From Indolivaga alginatilytica (GTDB lineage Bacteria > Bacteroidota > Bacteroidia > Bacteroidales > Dysgonomonadaceae), in contig NZ_QICL01000003.1 of the NCBI RefSeq assembly GCF_003201355.1, positions 194,234 through 258,233 on the forward strand: a stretch of 64,000 bases of DNA, read 5' to 3'. The notes under the pieces were generated by a model that was not told the origin of the DNA, ran no database searches, and saw only the letters and a program-made list of their open reading frames with translations. Numbering within the stretch: position 1 is the first letter of the stretch; the number at the start of each line of letters is the position of its first letter. Position numbers and translations under genes: made by a program. This document shows, piece by piece, positions 26,217 through 34,505 of this stretch.

Positions 26217-27202
26217 AAACTCTTTTGTGTTTTTTGATATTCACATTCAATAATTTCACTTAAAACATCTGTTATATTTAAACCTGCAGCTTTTACTTGC
26301 TGTGGGATAAAACTCGTAGCGGTCATGCCCGGAGTCGTATTTACTTCTAATAAATAAGGAGTATCCCCTGAAATTATAAAGTCGGCTCTTATTATTCCTT
26401 TTGCTCCTACCAGATCGTATATTCTGGATGTGAGTTGTTGTATCTGGAGAGTAATTTCGGGTGATAAATCGGCTGGAGTTATTTCTTCAACTTCTCCCAT
26501 ATATTTTGCATTGTAATCGAAGAACTCGTTCTTGGTAATTACTTCGGTTATTGGAAATACAACTTCATGATCTGTTGTTTTGTAACAACCACAAGTAACC
26601 TCTCTGCCACTTATAAAGCTTTCGATAATTACATCGGATGCTTCGCTAAAAGCAAAATCTATAGCTTCCTGCATTTTTTCTATTGATTTTACTTTAGTTG
26701 TAGCAAAGCTCGATCCTCCGGTATTTGGCTTTATAAATATTGGAAATTTAAGAGCTTCAGCAATATTCTCTGTGTTATATTTGGTTTCTCTGCTTAGATA
26801 TACTGATTTAGCAACATTGAGCCCGAAATTCTTTAAAAAGTTATTGCATACAAACTTATTGAATGTGATAGCCGAGGCCATCCAGTCACAAGAAGAATAA
26901 GGTATGTTTAGCATATCAAAATAACCTTGCAGACGTCCATCTTCTCCCGGAGTGCCATGTATAGTTATGTAGGCAAAATCAATTTTTATCTTTTCTGAGT
27001 CAAAAGAGATACTAAAGTCGTTTTTGTCAACATTGTATTCCTTATCTTCAATATTTGCAGTCCACCCTTTTCTGTCTATTTTTATTTTATAGACATTATA
27101 TCGGTCTTTGTCTAAGAACGAATATATTCCGTTCATACTTTTTTCCGAGACTACAATCTCAGAAGAATATCCTCCCCATATAATTGCAACATTTTTCTTC
27201 AT
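26213..27202 (-). CDS. ddl: D-alanine--D-alanine ligase
   Basis: An ATP-grasp enzyme that makes the D-Ala-D-Ala dipeptide for peptidoglycan. Its 329 residues have MKKNVAIIWGGYSSEIVVSEKS, ITIHGTPGEDGRLQGYFD, FIKPNTGGSSFATTKV and LLEVNTTPGMTATSFIPQQ, the expected substrate and metal-binding blocks. It is coupled to the downstream acyltransferase. Upstream is repeat copy F and then the rluD end. Confidence 0.97.
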   Translation of the reverse strand: MKKNVAIIWGGYSSEIVVSEKSMNGIYSFLDKDRYNVYKIKIDRKGWTANIEDKEYNVDKNDFSISFDSEKIKIDFAYITIHGTPGEDGRLQGYFDMLNIPYSSCDWMASAITFNKFVCNNFLKNFGLNVAKSVYLSRETKYNTENIAEALKFPIFIKPNTGGSSFATTKVKSIEKMQEAIDFAFSEASDVIIESFISGREVTCGCYKTTDHEVVFPITEVITKNEFFDYNAKYMGEVEEITPADLSPEITLQIQQLTSRIYDLVGAKGIIRADFIISGDTPYLLEVNTTPGMTATSFIPQQVKAAGLNITDVLSEIIECEYQKTQKSL

Positions 27203-27238
27203 GGCAAGTACTTAAGTAATTTCAGATATATATATTAT

Positions 27239-27332
27239 CAAGTAACGTTAAATATTAAATGCGATGCTTTGTCAACATAACTGTCTTTGTCCGTTGTACT
27301 TGTCAAAGCAACAAAAAGGTCTGCGACCTTAA
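27239..27332 (+). repeat. TAAG-CTTA element, copy F
   Basis: Full 94 bp copy: CAAGTAACGTTAAATATT, CATAACTGTCTTTG, GTACTTGTCAAAGCAAC, AAAAAGGTCTGCGACCTTA. It sits between ddl and rluD with the palindrome next to the rluD stop (27335-27337). Confidence 0.88.
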
Positions 27333-27334
27333 AG

Positions 27335-28396
27335 TTAAAAGTCTCTATTCGAAATGTAGCCTCTCCATTTATCAATCATAAGAGTCATATCTTCAGGTAG
27401 AGGAGATTCAAATAACATTTCTTCTCCTGTACGCGGATGAATGAAGCCTAATGACTTGGCATGGAGTGCTTGGCGTGGACACAAATTGAAGCAGTTCTGA
27501 ACAAATTGCTTGTATTTTGTAAATGCAGTACCTTTTAATATAATATTACCTCCATATCGCTCGTCATTGAATAGTGTATGCCCTATATGTTTCATGTGGA
27601 CACGTATTTGGTGGGTACGACCTGTCTCGAGGCGACATTTCACTAGTGTTACATAGCCTAACCGTTCCAATACTTCGTAGTTGGTAACCGCAGGCTTTCC
27701 TAGTTCGGGGTCTTCAAAGACAGTCATTTGCAGTCTGTCTCTAACGTTTCTACCAATATTACCTTCTATTCTACCGGAGTCTTGTTCGATTGCACCCCAA
27801 ACTAATGCGATGTATTCGCGTTTGGTGCTTTTGTCGAAGAATTGTTTTGATAAGTGGGTTTTTGCCATCGGATTTTTAGCGATGACCAATAGTCCCGAGG
27901 TGTCTTTATCTATACGATGCACCAAGCCTAAACGAGGATCTTTGGCATCATATTCGGGAGTATTCTGTAAATGAAAAGCTATTGCATTCACCAAAGTTCC
28001 GGTATAATTACCATGACCGGGGTGTACAACTAATCCTGCCTGCTTATTGATAACCATTAAATCCTCATCCTCATATACAATATCAAGAGGCAAGTCTTCG
28101 GGGATTATTTCAATCTCACGACGCGGACGATCCATAACTATTGTTACGACATCGTTAGGTTTCACTTTGTAGTTTGATTTTACGGGTGTTCCGTTCACTA
28201 AAATACAATTTACATCTGCTGCATTTTGTATTCTGTTACGCGAAATTCCGTCTATACGTGTTGTTATAAATTTGTCAACACGCAATAAACCCTGTCCTTT
28301 ATCGGCTACAAACCGATAATGTTCAAATAATTCGGACGAGTCTTGTTCCGGATCTCCTTCTAGGAGATCTTCTATATCTTCAAGCTGATTGGTCAT
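27335..28396 (-). CDS. rluD: RluA/RluD-family 23S rRNA pseudouridine synthase
   Basis: It makes pseudouridines in 23S rRNA (helix 69 for RluD). Residues about 30-95 form an S4 domain (LLRVDKFITTRIDGISRNRIQ), and the catalytic motif RLGLVHRIDKDTSGLLVIAK holds the nucleophilic aspartate. It has 353 residues, with GRTHQIRVHMKHIGH further on. The gene overlaps the upstream PASTA gene by 4 nt (ATGA). Assignment to the RluD subgroup is by family resemblance and not by site. Confidence 0.93.
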   Translation of the reverse strand: MTNQLEDIEDLLEGDPEQDSSELFEHYRFVADKGQGLLRVDKFITTRIDGISRNRIQNAADVNCILVNGTPVKSNYKVKPNDVVTIVMDRPRREIEIIPEDLPLDIVYEDEDLMVINKQAGLVVHPGHGNYTGTLVNAIAFHLQNTPEYDAKDPRLGLVHRIDKDTSGLLVIAKNPMAKTHLSKQFFDKSTKREYIALVWGAIEQDSGRIEGNIGRNVRDRLQMTVFEDPELGKPAVTNYEVLERLGYVTLVKCRLETGRTHQIRVHMKHIGHTLFNDERYGGNIILKGTAFTKYKQFVQNCFNLCPRQALHAKSLGFIHPRTGEEMLFESPLPEDMTLMIDKWRGYISNRDF

Positions 28397-29016
28397 TCTG
28401 TGAATGTTTCACTTTCTTCAGTGTGTAAACTGTCTAGAGAAGTGTCGCTTCCATTGCCATTTCCTACTTTCAAGGTTACGGTCGAGCCCTTTGGTATTTT
28501 TTGTCCACCTTTAAGCGGAGTACCTTTGTATTCAACTCCGTAAACTAAATCTTGAAATTCGGATGGAACAGAAACTATGTTAATTTGATAAATTCCTAAT
28601 GCATTAAGCAGTGTTTCCGCTTGTCTTAAAGAAGCATCTTCAAGATCGGGAATTGCTACTAAAGGTTCATTTCTAGCCTGTACAGTGAGGTATATTGTAC
28701 GACCATGTTTTACGTTGGACTTTCCGCTTGGGATTTGTTCCAGAATAGCACCGGGTACACCATCTTTCTGAAAAAGTGAGTCTACTATTTCGTATCTTAA
28801 ATTTTTCGCAGCAATCATAGCTGCTGCATCCTCAATTTGTAGTCCCTTCAAATCAGGAACCTCTATTGCTTGGTCGTGGCGTGTATATTTATTGATAAAA
28901 AAAAGGGTAATCCCTGTAAGAACAATAGCAATGAGAACCATTGCTGCTATATTTCTTACATATGTATTACTAATTGCTTTTTTTAGAAAACTATCTGTTT
29001 GTTTATCTTTTCCCAT
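28393..29016 (-). CDS. PASTA domain membrane protein
   Basis: Using the ATG at 29016, the protein has 207 residues: a short cytoplasmic start, one membrane helix at about 22-42 (NIAAMVLIAIVLTGITLFF), then two to three extracytoplasmic PASTA domains (VPDLKGLQIEDAAAMI...; IPDLEDASLRQAETLL...). PASTA domains bind peptidoglycan fragments or cell-wall precursors, usually attached to Ser/Thr kinases or PBPs; here no enzyme domain is present. It is coupled to rluD and near ddl, in a small cell-envelope/RNA-modification group that I recall as common in Bacteroidetes. The longer open frame to 29112 adds an unlikely N-terminus. Confidence 0.9.
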   Translation of the reverse strand: MGKDKQTDSFLKKAISNTYVRNIAAMVLIAIVLTGITLFFINKYTRHDQAIEVPDLKGLQIEDAAAMIAAKNLRYEIVDSLFQKDGVPGAILEQIPSGKSNVKHGRTIYLTVQARNEPLVAIPDLEDASLRQAETLLNALGIYQINIVSVPSEFQDLVYGVEYKGTPLKGGQKIPKGSTVTLKVGNGNGSDTSLDSLHTEESETFTE

Positions 29017-29099
29017 TGTATCTCTAAAATCACTTGTTCTAAAGTGCAAAAGTATTAAAAAAAAGGGATGTAAGTTGTAGCTTTTGTATTTTTTAGTAA

Positions 29100-29139
29100 A
29101 CGAAAAAGACAATCTATTCGAATAGATTGTCTTTTTCGT
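29100..29139. terminator. 40 bp perfect palindrome, terminator of the Lrp-family gene
   Basis: Both halves of 20 bp are exact reverse complements, centred on TTCGAA, with GAAAAAGACAATC on one arm and its complement on the other. It lies 25 nt after the Lrp-type gene stop in minus-strand reading, and the arm itself supplies a T-tract. Confidence 0.8.
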
Positions 29140-29163
29140 CTTATTTGAGTATATATGTGTATG

Positions 29164-29628
29164 TTACTCAGGCTTTGTGATTGGAATTTGACGTTTTACC
29201 CCTTGACTCAAAGAAATCATAGTTTCGGTTGCAACAACACCGGGTATCTCCTGTATTTTATTATTCAGGAGTTCCATTAAATGTTCGTTGTCCTTGGCAT
29301 ATAACTTAACCAAGATTGTATAAGGTCCTGTTGTAAAATGAGATTCTACTACCTCCGGTATCTTATCTAATTCGGGTATTACAGTTTTGTACATCGATCC
29401 TTTTTCAAGCTTTACACCGATATATGTGCATGTGTTATAGCCTAAAACTTTAGGGTTGATAATATATCCCGATCCTACGATTACTTTCATTTCGATCATT
29501 CGCTGTACACGTTGATGTATAGCTGCTCTGGATACACCGCATTCCAGGGCAACATCTTTGAATGGAATCCTTGCATTCTGCGAAATAATTTCGAGAATCT
29601 TTTTGTCAAGTTTATCAATCTTTTCCAT
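29164..29628 (-). CDS. Lrp/AsnC-family transcriptional regulator
   Basis: A 154-residue DNA-binding regulator. Residues 1-60 are the winged helix-turn-helix (LDKKILEIISQNARIPFKDVALECGVSRAAIHQRVQRM), and residues 65-150 the RAM ligand-binding domain (YIGVKLEKGSMYKTVIPELDKIPEVVESHFTTGPYTILVKL). Such proteins respond to amino acids or similar metabolites. The target genes are unknown. It stands alone between two terminators, with a TAnnTTTG box about 29-36 nt upstream. Confidence 0.93.
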   Translation of the reverse strand: MEKIDKLDKKILEIISQNARIPFKDVALECGVSRAAIHQRVQRMIEMKVIVGSGYIINPKVLGYNTCTYIGVKLEKGSMYKTVIPELDKIPEVVESHFTTGPYTILVKLYAKDNEHLMELLNNKIQEIPGVVATETMISLSQGVKRQIPITKPE

Positions 29629-29656
29629 ATTCTTTCTTTTTATTCTATTTATGTGT

Positions 29657-29664
29657 CAAATATA
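29657..29664 (-). promoter_or_regulatory. Putative -7 box of the Lrp-family gene
   Basis: TATATTTG in minus-strand reading matches TAnnTTTG and is about 30 nt upstream of the start codon. A -33 motif was not recognised. Confidence 0.5.
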
Positions 29665-29821
29665 GTAGTATTTTTTTACCTACGTATTTTTTTAGGAGAA
29701 AAAATGGGTCTTTTACTAGCATATTATTAAAATAATTAAGGTCTCATCTGATTGTAAAATGTAAGATCGTACCATTTAAACTGAACTATATCTTTTAAAG
29801 CTCATAAATATCCATCTTTTA
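29665..29821. other. Spacer without a recognised gene, upstream of the Lrp-family gene
   Basis: About 160 nt of AT-rich sequence. TAAGGTCTCATCTG at 29737 resembles the palindrome end of the TAAG-CTTA element, but the rest does not match, so it may be a decayed copy. No convincing ORF. Confidence 0.4.
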
Positions 29822-29897
29822 ATAATCACAGATTCTCATTTATTTTCTTTCCGATGATAAAACAGGAATTGAATTTCTGAAGAAAATCTGTGATTAT
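29822..29897. repeat. 13 bp inverted repeat with a 50 nt loop
   Basis: ATAATCACAGATT (29822-29834) and AATCTGTGATTAT (29885-29897) are exact inverted copies. They abut the terminator palindrome of the FKBP lipoprotein gene, giving two nested or adjacent hairpins. Function unknown. Confidence 0.65.
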
Positions 29898-29939
29898 AAT
29901 AAAAAAGAGACTGATATATATCAGTCTCTTTTTTATTAT
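29896..29939. terminator. 44 bp perfect palindrome, terminator of the FKBP gene
   Basis: Centred on GATATATATC, with arms AATAAAAAAGAGACT and the complement. In minus-strand reading it starts 15 nt after the stop of the FKBP lipoprotein gene and contains a six-T tract. Confidence 0.85.
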
Positions 29940-29954
29940 GAAGTTTTCGAAAAA

Positions 29955-30959
29955 TTATTTTTCAACACTCACCAATTCTATATCAAAGATAAGAGTAGAG
30001 AATGGAGCGATAGAACCAGCTTGTTGTGCACCATATGCAAGGTCGTAAGGGATATATAGAGTCCATTTTGAACCTGCAGGCATCAATTGAAGTGCTTCTG
30101 TCCATCCTTTGATTACTTGGCCAACGCCAAATACAACAGGGTCTTTACCTTCGTTAGTTTCAAATACAGTACCATCAATTAAAGATCCTTTGTAGAATAC
30201 TTTAACTCTGTCGCTGGCAGTTGGTATTGCACCTGTACCTTGTTTAACTACTTTGTATTGAAGTCCGCTAGGAAGTGCAACAACACCATCTTTTGCTTTG
30301 TTTTCTTCTAGGAATTTAGTAGCCGCTTCGATTTGTGGACCGTTTTGTTTCTTTAGTTCTTCTTCTTGTTTAGCTTGAGACTTAGCTTGAGAAGCCATCA
30401 TCTTGCTGTTAACTAGATCTGTAGCGTTTTCAATAGCAAGTTTTTCATGTTTTAGAGAGTTAAGTAAACCGGCAAGTAAAGCTTGTTTATTAACTTGTGC
30501 AGAGTCTAATACTTGATTTTGAAAACCTTCAGACATTTGTTTCAATTGGCTGCCAATTTGAAGACCGCTGAAGTATGCATCTTGATCTTTGCTTGTGCTA
30601 TTGAAACTTTCGCTTAATCCTTTGATGAATTGAACTAAGTTTTTAGAATTAGCTTTATTTAAAGAGTCTATTTTTGAAACCAGAGCTTTTTCAAGTTGAG
30701 CTTTCTTTGCAGGATCAGATTCTGCAGCAATACGTTGTCCTTCTACTGCTTTGAACATAGCAGTGTCTTGGATTACGCCTAATTGTGATAGATACTGGTT
30801 TAGTCCGCCTTCTGATAGTTGTACTCCGTAAGCATAAGAAAGAGAGTCAACCTCAGTCTTTAAAGTTGCATTAGGAGTACCGGCGCCTCCCTGACAAGAA
30901 ACAGCCATTGTTCCAATAGCAGCAATTGCACTAAGTGCAAGGATTTGAAATTTTTTCAT
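29955..30959 (-). CDS. FKBP-type peptidyl-prolyl isomerase, lipoprotein
   Basis: A 334-residue cell-envelope folding factor. The signal [22 protein letters not shown] ends in a lipobox with the lipidated cysteine at about 22. Residues about 30-205 form the helical FKBP N-terminal dimerisation domain, and residues about 225-334 the catalytic FKBP domain ([38 protein letters not shown], then [20 protein letters not shown]). This resembles FkpA/Mip. It is followed by a palindromic terminator and lies 26 nt downstream of a second FKBP gene, so a two-gene operon is likely. Confidence 0.95.
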   Translation of the reverse strand: MKKFQILALSAIAAIGTMAVSCQGGAGTPNATLKTEVDSLSYAYGVQLSEGGLNQYLSQLGVIQDTAMFKAVEGQRIAAESDPAKKAQLEKALVSKIDSLNKANSKNLVQFIKGLSESFNSTSKDQDAYFSGLQIGSQLKQMSEGFQNQVLDSAQVNKQALLAGLLNSLKHEKLAIENATDLVNSKMMASQAKSQAKQEEELKKQNGPQIEAATKFLEENKAKDGVVALPSGLQYKVVKQGTGAIPTASDRVKVFYKGSLIDGTVFETNEGKDPVVFGVGQVIKGWTEALQLMPAGSKWTLYIPYDLAYGAQQAGSIAPFSTLIFDIELVSVEK

Positions 30960-30985
30960 TTGAAAAATTAATTATGATTTAATTA

Positions 30986-31570
30986 TTATACAATATCCAA
31001 TACTTCGACTTCGAATACTAATGCTGAGTTAGGTTCGATTGATTGTCCGGCTCCTGCTTTGCCATAAGCAAGATCAGCAGGAATAAACAATTTCCATTTT
31101 GAACCTACGGGCATTAATTGAAGAGCTTCTACCCAACCTTTGATTACTTGATTTACACCAAAAGTAGCAGGAGTTCCGCGTTGCACGCTACTGTCAAATA
31201 CAGTACCATCGATAAGTGTTCCATGGTAGTGACATTTTACCTGATCGGTAGCTTGTGGTAATTTACCTTCTCCTTTAGTGATGATTTCGTATTGTAACCC
31301 GCTAGGAAGAGTTACTACAGACGGACGTTTTTTGTTGATCTCTAAAAATTCCTGACCAGCTTTTTCGTTGATGTCAAGTTTTTCTGCTTGTAGATTTGTA
31401 AAGTAGTCGTTAATAACGCTCTTAGCTTCGTCGTAGCTCATAGCTGGCTGATTATCGTTTAATACATCTTCCAATGCTTTAGCAAATACTTTGATGTCGA
31501 TCTTTTTGATACCTGAGCTTAAAAAATTGTTTCCAATACTTAATCCTAGAGCGTAGCTTATTTTATCCAT
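30986..31570 (-). CDS. FKBP-type peptidyl-prolyl isomerase
   Basis: A 194-residue FKBP without a signal peptide. A short N-terminal domain begins MDKISYALGLSIGNNFLSSGIKKID, and the FKBP fold follows (GLQYEIITKGEGKLPQATDQVKCHYHGTLIDGTVFDSS, VNQVIKGWVEALQLMPVGSKWKLFIPADLAYG). It is probably cytoplasmic, unlike the lipoprotein FKBP encoded just downstream; the two share an architecture and may have arisen by duplication. Confidence 0.94.
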   Translation of the reverse strand: MDKISYALGLSIGNNFLSSGIKKIDIKVFAKALEDVLNDNQPAMSYDEAKSVINDYFTNLQAEKLDINEKAGQEFLEINKKRPSVVTLPSGLQYEIITKGEGKLPQATDQVKCHYHGTLIDGTVFDSSVQRGTPATFGVNQVIKGWVEALQLMPVGSKWKLFIPADLAYGKAGAGQSIEPNSALVFEVEVLDIV

Positions 31571-31637
31571 TGTCTTTCTATTATTCGGGATTTTCCTTTT
31601 TTTATACCCTACGTTGATTTCTGATTTTATAATCTTG

Positions 31638-31645
31638 CAAAAATA
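31638..31645 (-). promoter_or_regulatory. Putative -7 box of the FKBP operon
   Basis: TATTTTTG in minus-strand reading matches TAnnTTTG about 70 nt upstream of the first FKBP start. No -33 motif was found, so this is tentative. Confidence 0.4.
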
Positions 31646-31735
31646 ACTCTTTTAGTGATATTTTATCTAACTTTCATGCTTGAAAATCAAAGATCTTGGT
31701 AATTTATTTGTTAAATCTTATAAAAAATATTTGAA

Positions 31736-32449
31736 GTGAAAAATATTGTTGTTTTAACCGGGGCCGGAATGAGTGCAGAAAGCGGAATTGCAACCTTTAG
31801 AGATTCCGGTGGACTATGGGCACAACATCGTGTAGAAGATGTGGCTACACCGGAAGGTTTTCAAAGAAACCCTCAGTTAGTTTTAGATTTTTACAATAAA
31901 AGAAGGAGGGAGTCTTTATTAGCCAAGCCTAATAATGGGCATATCGGGTTGGTAGAGATGCAACACGAATATAATGTGCAGATTATAACTCAGAATGTAG
32001 ATAATTTACATGAAAAAGCCGGAAGTTCAACAGTTATACATTTGCATGGCGAATTGATGAAGGCCCGATCGTCAATAAATCCGGATAAAGTCTACCCTTT
32101 GGATCCGTTGAATCCTGATATAAATGTAGATGATAAATGCGAGGACGGATCTCCGCTTCGTCCGTATATAGTTTGGTTTGGAGAGGCTGTGCCCTTGATG
32201 GCGGAAGCAGAGGAAATTGTGAGAAGAGCGGACGCTTTGGTTGTTATAGGAACTTCTCTGAATGTATATCCGGCAGCAGGACTTATTAATTATGTATATG
32301 CAGGAACTCCTATTTATGTGATAGATCCAAACGAAGTTTCAGTTTCCCGAGGCAAAGTTCATTTCATACGCAAAGGTGCATCGGAAGGTGTAGCTGAGTT
32401 GAAAGGTTTACTGAAAGAGCAATTTGAGCATAATAAAAATAAGCAGTAA
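31736..32449 (+). CDS. NAD-dependent protein deacylase (sirtuin), zinc-site cysteines missing
   Basis: A sirtuin of 237 residues with a GTG start. NAD-binding GAGMSAESGIATFRDSGGLW, QNVDNLH (86-92) and the catalytic H104 in HLHGEL are present. Y53 and R56 in FYNKRR match the Tyr/Arg pair of class III sirtuins such as CobB and SIRT5, so removal of succinyl or other acidic acyl groups from lysines is likely. The four zinc cysteines of typical sirtuins are absent: the region KARSSINPDKVYPLD to DDKCEDGSPLRP has only C135. I recall the same in other Bacteroidetes sirtuins. A shared terminator separates it from the convergent DUF4834 gene. Confidence 0.9.
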   Translation: MKNIVVLTGAGMSAESGIATFRDSGGLWAQHRVEDVATPEGFQRNPQLVLDFYNKRRRESLLAKPNNGHIGLVEMQHEYNVQIITQNVDNLHEKAGSSTVIHLHGELMKARSSINPDKVYPLDPLNPDINVDDKCEDGSPLRPYIVWFGEAVPLMAEAEEIVRRADALVVIGTSLNVYPAAGLINYVYAGTPIYVIDPNEVSVSRGKVHFIRKGASEGVAELKGLLKEQFEHNKNKQ

Positions 32450-32470
32450 GTTTAGACTTCTGCTTATTTT
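32436..32470. terminator. Bidirectional terminator between sirtuin and DUF4834 genes
   Basis: AAAATAAGCAG and CTGCTTATTTT form an 11 bp stem around a 13 nt loop. It overlaps the ends of both convergent coding regions, including both stop codons. Confidence 0.75.
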
Positions 32471-32706
32471 ACTTCTTCGTAATCAATGTATTCGCCTTCT
32501 TCTTTGCTGAATATTTTTTGATGATTATTCTCGTTATGTGATCGTTGACCCTGTTGGTCATCGTATCTATTATTCTGAGTTGACCTGCTGTTATTGAACC
32601 CACTCGTTTGTTTAGTAAACAAACGTACGAATCTCAACACAAAAGCTCCGATCAAGCCTATGATTGCAAAGAATACTATTAGTATAAATAAAAAGAAACT
32701 ACCCAT
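32464..32706 (-). CDS. DUF4834-family small membrane protein
   Basis: An 80-residue protein with one N-terminal membrane helix (residues about 3-26, FFLFILIVFFAIIGLIGAFVL), a polar middle rich in N, Q and R, and the conserved C-terminal tail FSKEEGEYIDYEEVK. That tail is what I recognise from the DUF4834 family of Bacteroidetes. Its function is unknown. Confidence 0.82.
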   Translation of the reverse strand: MGSFFLFILIVFFAIIGLIGAFVLRFVRLFTKQTSGFNNSRSTQNNRYDDQQGQRSHNENNHQKIFSKEEGEYIDYEEVK

Positions 32707-32718
32707 CGAAAATTGTAA

Positions 32719-32812
32719 TAAGTAATATACTAGTATTTATTGCTATATCTTAGAAGTACAACCGATTATCTCTGATATACTTGCTAAAGCAATAAAAAGG
32801 TCTGACACCTTG
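32719..32812 (+). repeat. TAAG-CTTA element, copy H
   Basis: Full 94 bp copy: TAAGTAATATACTAG, TTTATTGCTATATCTTAG, GATATACTTGCTAAAGC, AATAAAAAGGTCTGACACC. It starts 13 nt upstream of the DUF4834 start codon and ends in TTG instead of TTA. Confidence 0.85.
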
Positions 32813-32883
32813 AATGTAAATATACAATGAATACCGATTCAATGAAAAGCTTTTTTGAATATTTAACGACCTTCTGCTAATTC

Positions 32884-32977
32884 TAAGTAATTTCAACTAT
32901 TTAGTGATATCACCTCTGTTTATAGGAGGTTCTTATTATATATACTCACCAGAGCGATAAAAAGGCCTGAGGTCTTA
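32884..32977 (+). repeat. TAAG-CTTA element, copy I
   Basis: Full 94 bp copy: TAAGTAATTTCAACTATTTAG, ATATATACTCACCAGAGCGAT, AAAAAGGCCTGAGGTCTTA. The last TTA (32975-32977) is the stop codon of pssA on the minus strand. It is tandem with copy H, 71 nt apart. Confidence 0.85.
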
Positions 32978-33685
32978 AGGTTGCTTTAAGAGTTTAGACG
33001 TTGTTGCAGATAGTATTATGTAAAGTATTATTCCTGCAGCAATACCTAATAATCCCCAAAAGGAAATGGCAATTATCATAAAAAGTATCAGAAGATACCT
33101 CAATTCGTTTCCTTTGAATTTTATGCTTTTGACTTTTAATGAAAACATGGGTATTTCGGATGTTAACAGAAGAGAGAATACAATAATAAGAGCTATTATC
33201 GGATAAAAACTAATAGTTTGGATAAACTCATCTCTTTCACTGATTCCATAACATAAGCTTATCCAGAATAGAGCATTAGCAGGAGTTGGCAATCCTATAA
33301 AGGATGTTGATTGACGCTCATCGTTATTAAATTTTGCTAATCTGAGAGCCGAAAATATTACCAGTAGAAAACTAATATATGGTATATATTCCGCAATCGA
33401 ACAATCAAGTGTATTTATTGTTGGTGAATCAGACAAAAGCCTGAATACAACAAGAGCAGGTGCTACTCCAAAACTAACCATATCAGCCAAAGAATCTAAA
33501 TCTTTACCGATTGTAGAGCTTGCTTTTAGGAGCCTTGCTGCAAATCCATCCGAAAAATCAAAAACAGAAGCAATTATAACCCATATAACAACCCATAAAT
33601 AATTACCATTGAATGCCATGACGCAAGCTATACACCCCGAGAAGGCATGCATTGATGTAAGTAAATTTGGGATATGTTTTTTCAT
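32975..33685 (-). CDS. pssA: CDP-diacylglycerol--serine O-phosphatidyltransferase
   Basis: It makes phosphatidylserine from CDP-diacylglycerol and serine in the inner membrane. The 236-residue polytopic protein has the CDP-alcohol phosphotransferase signature DFSDGFAARLLKASSTIGKDLDSLADMVSFG (D-G-x2-A-R-x8-G-x3-D-x3-D). It follows psd with a 4 nt overlap, so both steps of phosphatidylethanolamine synthesis are encoded together. Its stop codon lies in repeat copy I. Confidence 0.96.
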   Translation of the reverse strand: MKKHIPNLLTSMHAFSGCIACVMAFNGNYLWVVIWVIIASVFDFSDGFAARLLKASSTIGKDLDSLADMVSFGVAPALVVFRLLSDSPTINTLDCSIAEYIPYISFLLVIFSALRLAKFNNDERQSTSFIGLPTPANALFWISLCYGISERDEFIQTISFYPIIALIIVFSLLLTSEIPMFSLKVKSIKFKGNELRYLLILFMIIAISFWGLLGIAAGIILYIILSATTSKLLKQP

Positions 33686-34356
33686 ACGTTGTTTTGTAAC
33701 GGAAGTTCTCCTATAACAGTTTGATTACCTGTAACCTTTTGATCCATAGTTACATTTATTTTAGTGTCAAGCGGTAGAAATAAATCGACGCGTGACCCTA
33801 ATTTAATGAAACCCATGTGCTCATCGATATGTGCTTCATAGCCTTCATCTGGATATGTAACAATTCGTTTTGCCATAGCACCTGCTATCTGACGCATAAG
33901 TATTTCTACTCCGTCTTCTCGTCTTATGACGACTGTAGAACGTTCGTTTTCGGTGCTTGACTTAGGTAAATATGCCGCTTGGAAGCGTCCGTTATGATGC
34001 TTTTTCAATATCACTCTGCCATTAATAGGAAACCAGTTGGCATGCACATTTAATGGCGACATAAATACGGATACCTGTAATCTGTTGTCTTTAAAATATT
34101 CGGGTTCGAACACCTCTTCTATTGCTACGATTTTACCATCGGCCGGACACACAATGGAGTTGACCATATCGCCTGTAAAACGGCGGTATGGACTTCTGTA
34201 GAAGTTAAGAACAATAAAAAAGAATGTAACAGATGCACCTAGTACTAAAAAGGTGAATATGTTTTTCCCAAAAAAGTAGACCAAACTACCATTGAGTACC
34301 AATAGTATGCAGATTAGTATTGCTAGTTCACTGCGCCCTTCGTGATGGAGCTTCAT
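33682..34356 (-). CDS. psd: Phosphatidylserine decarboxylase, short form
   Basis: It converts phosphatidylserine to phosphatidylethanolamine. It has 224 residues with two N-terminal membrane segments (about 10-30 and 34-52). The self-cleavage site is in GFIKLGSRVDLF (G187-S188), where serine becomes the pyruvoyl group; SPLNVHANWFPINGRV carries the conserved histidine. The short (archaeal-like) class is usual in Bacteroidetes. It is first in an operon with pssA and has a good Bacteroidetes promoter upstream. Confidence 0.96.
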   Translation of the reverse strand: MKLHHEGRSELAILICILLVLNGSLVYFFGKNIFTFLVLGASVTFFFIVLNFYRSPYRRFTGDMVNSIVCPADGKIVAIEEVFEPEYFKDNRLQVSVFMSPLNVHANWFPINGRVILKKHHNGRFQAAYLPKSSTENERSTVVIRREDGVEILMRQIAGAMAKRIVTYPDEGYEAHIDEHMGFIKLGSRVDLFLPLDTKINVTMDQKVTGNQTVIGELPLQNNV

Positions 34357-34397
34357 CGTTTCAATATATATTCGTTATTATTTAGCCTTTTAACAAG

Positions 34398-34428
34398 CAA
34401 AAATATTCTTATTTGCTGACATGGCAAA
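34398..34428 (-). promoter_or_regulatory. Promoter of the psd-pssA operon
   Basis: In minus-strand reading TTTG is followed by 19 nt and TATTTTTG, which fits the Bacteroidetes -33/-7 consensus. It lies about 42 nt upstream of the psd start. Confidence 0.7.
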
Positions 34429-34452
34429 ACATTATTGGCTTTTTCAAAAATA

Positions 34453-34490
34453 AAGATTGGGTTCAGTAATAGAATTACGAACCCAATCTT
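34453..34490 (-). terminator. Terminator after prs
   Basis: AAGATTGGGTTC and GAACCCAATCTT form a perfect 12 bp stem with a 14 nt loop. In minus-strand reading it begins 15 nt after the prs stop, and TTATTTTTG follows. Confidence 0.88.
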
Positions 34491-34505
34491 GCTATATGTG
34501 TTGGC

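Noticed and set aside
29737..29829. Possible further copy of the TAAG-CTTA element
   Set aside because: Only TAAGGTCTCA at one end matches; the body blocks are missing, so it was not counted.
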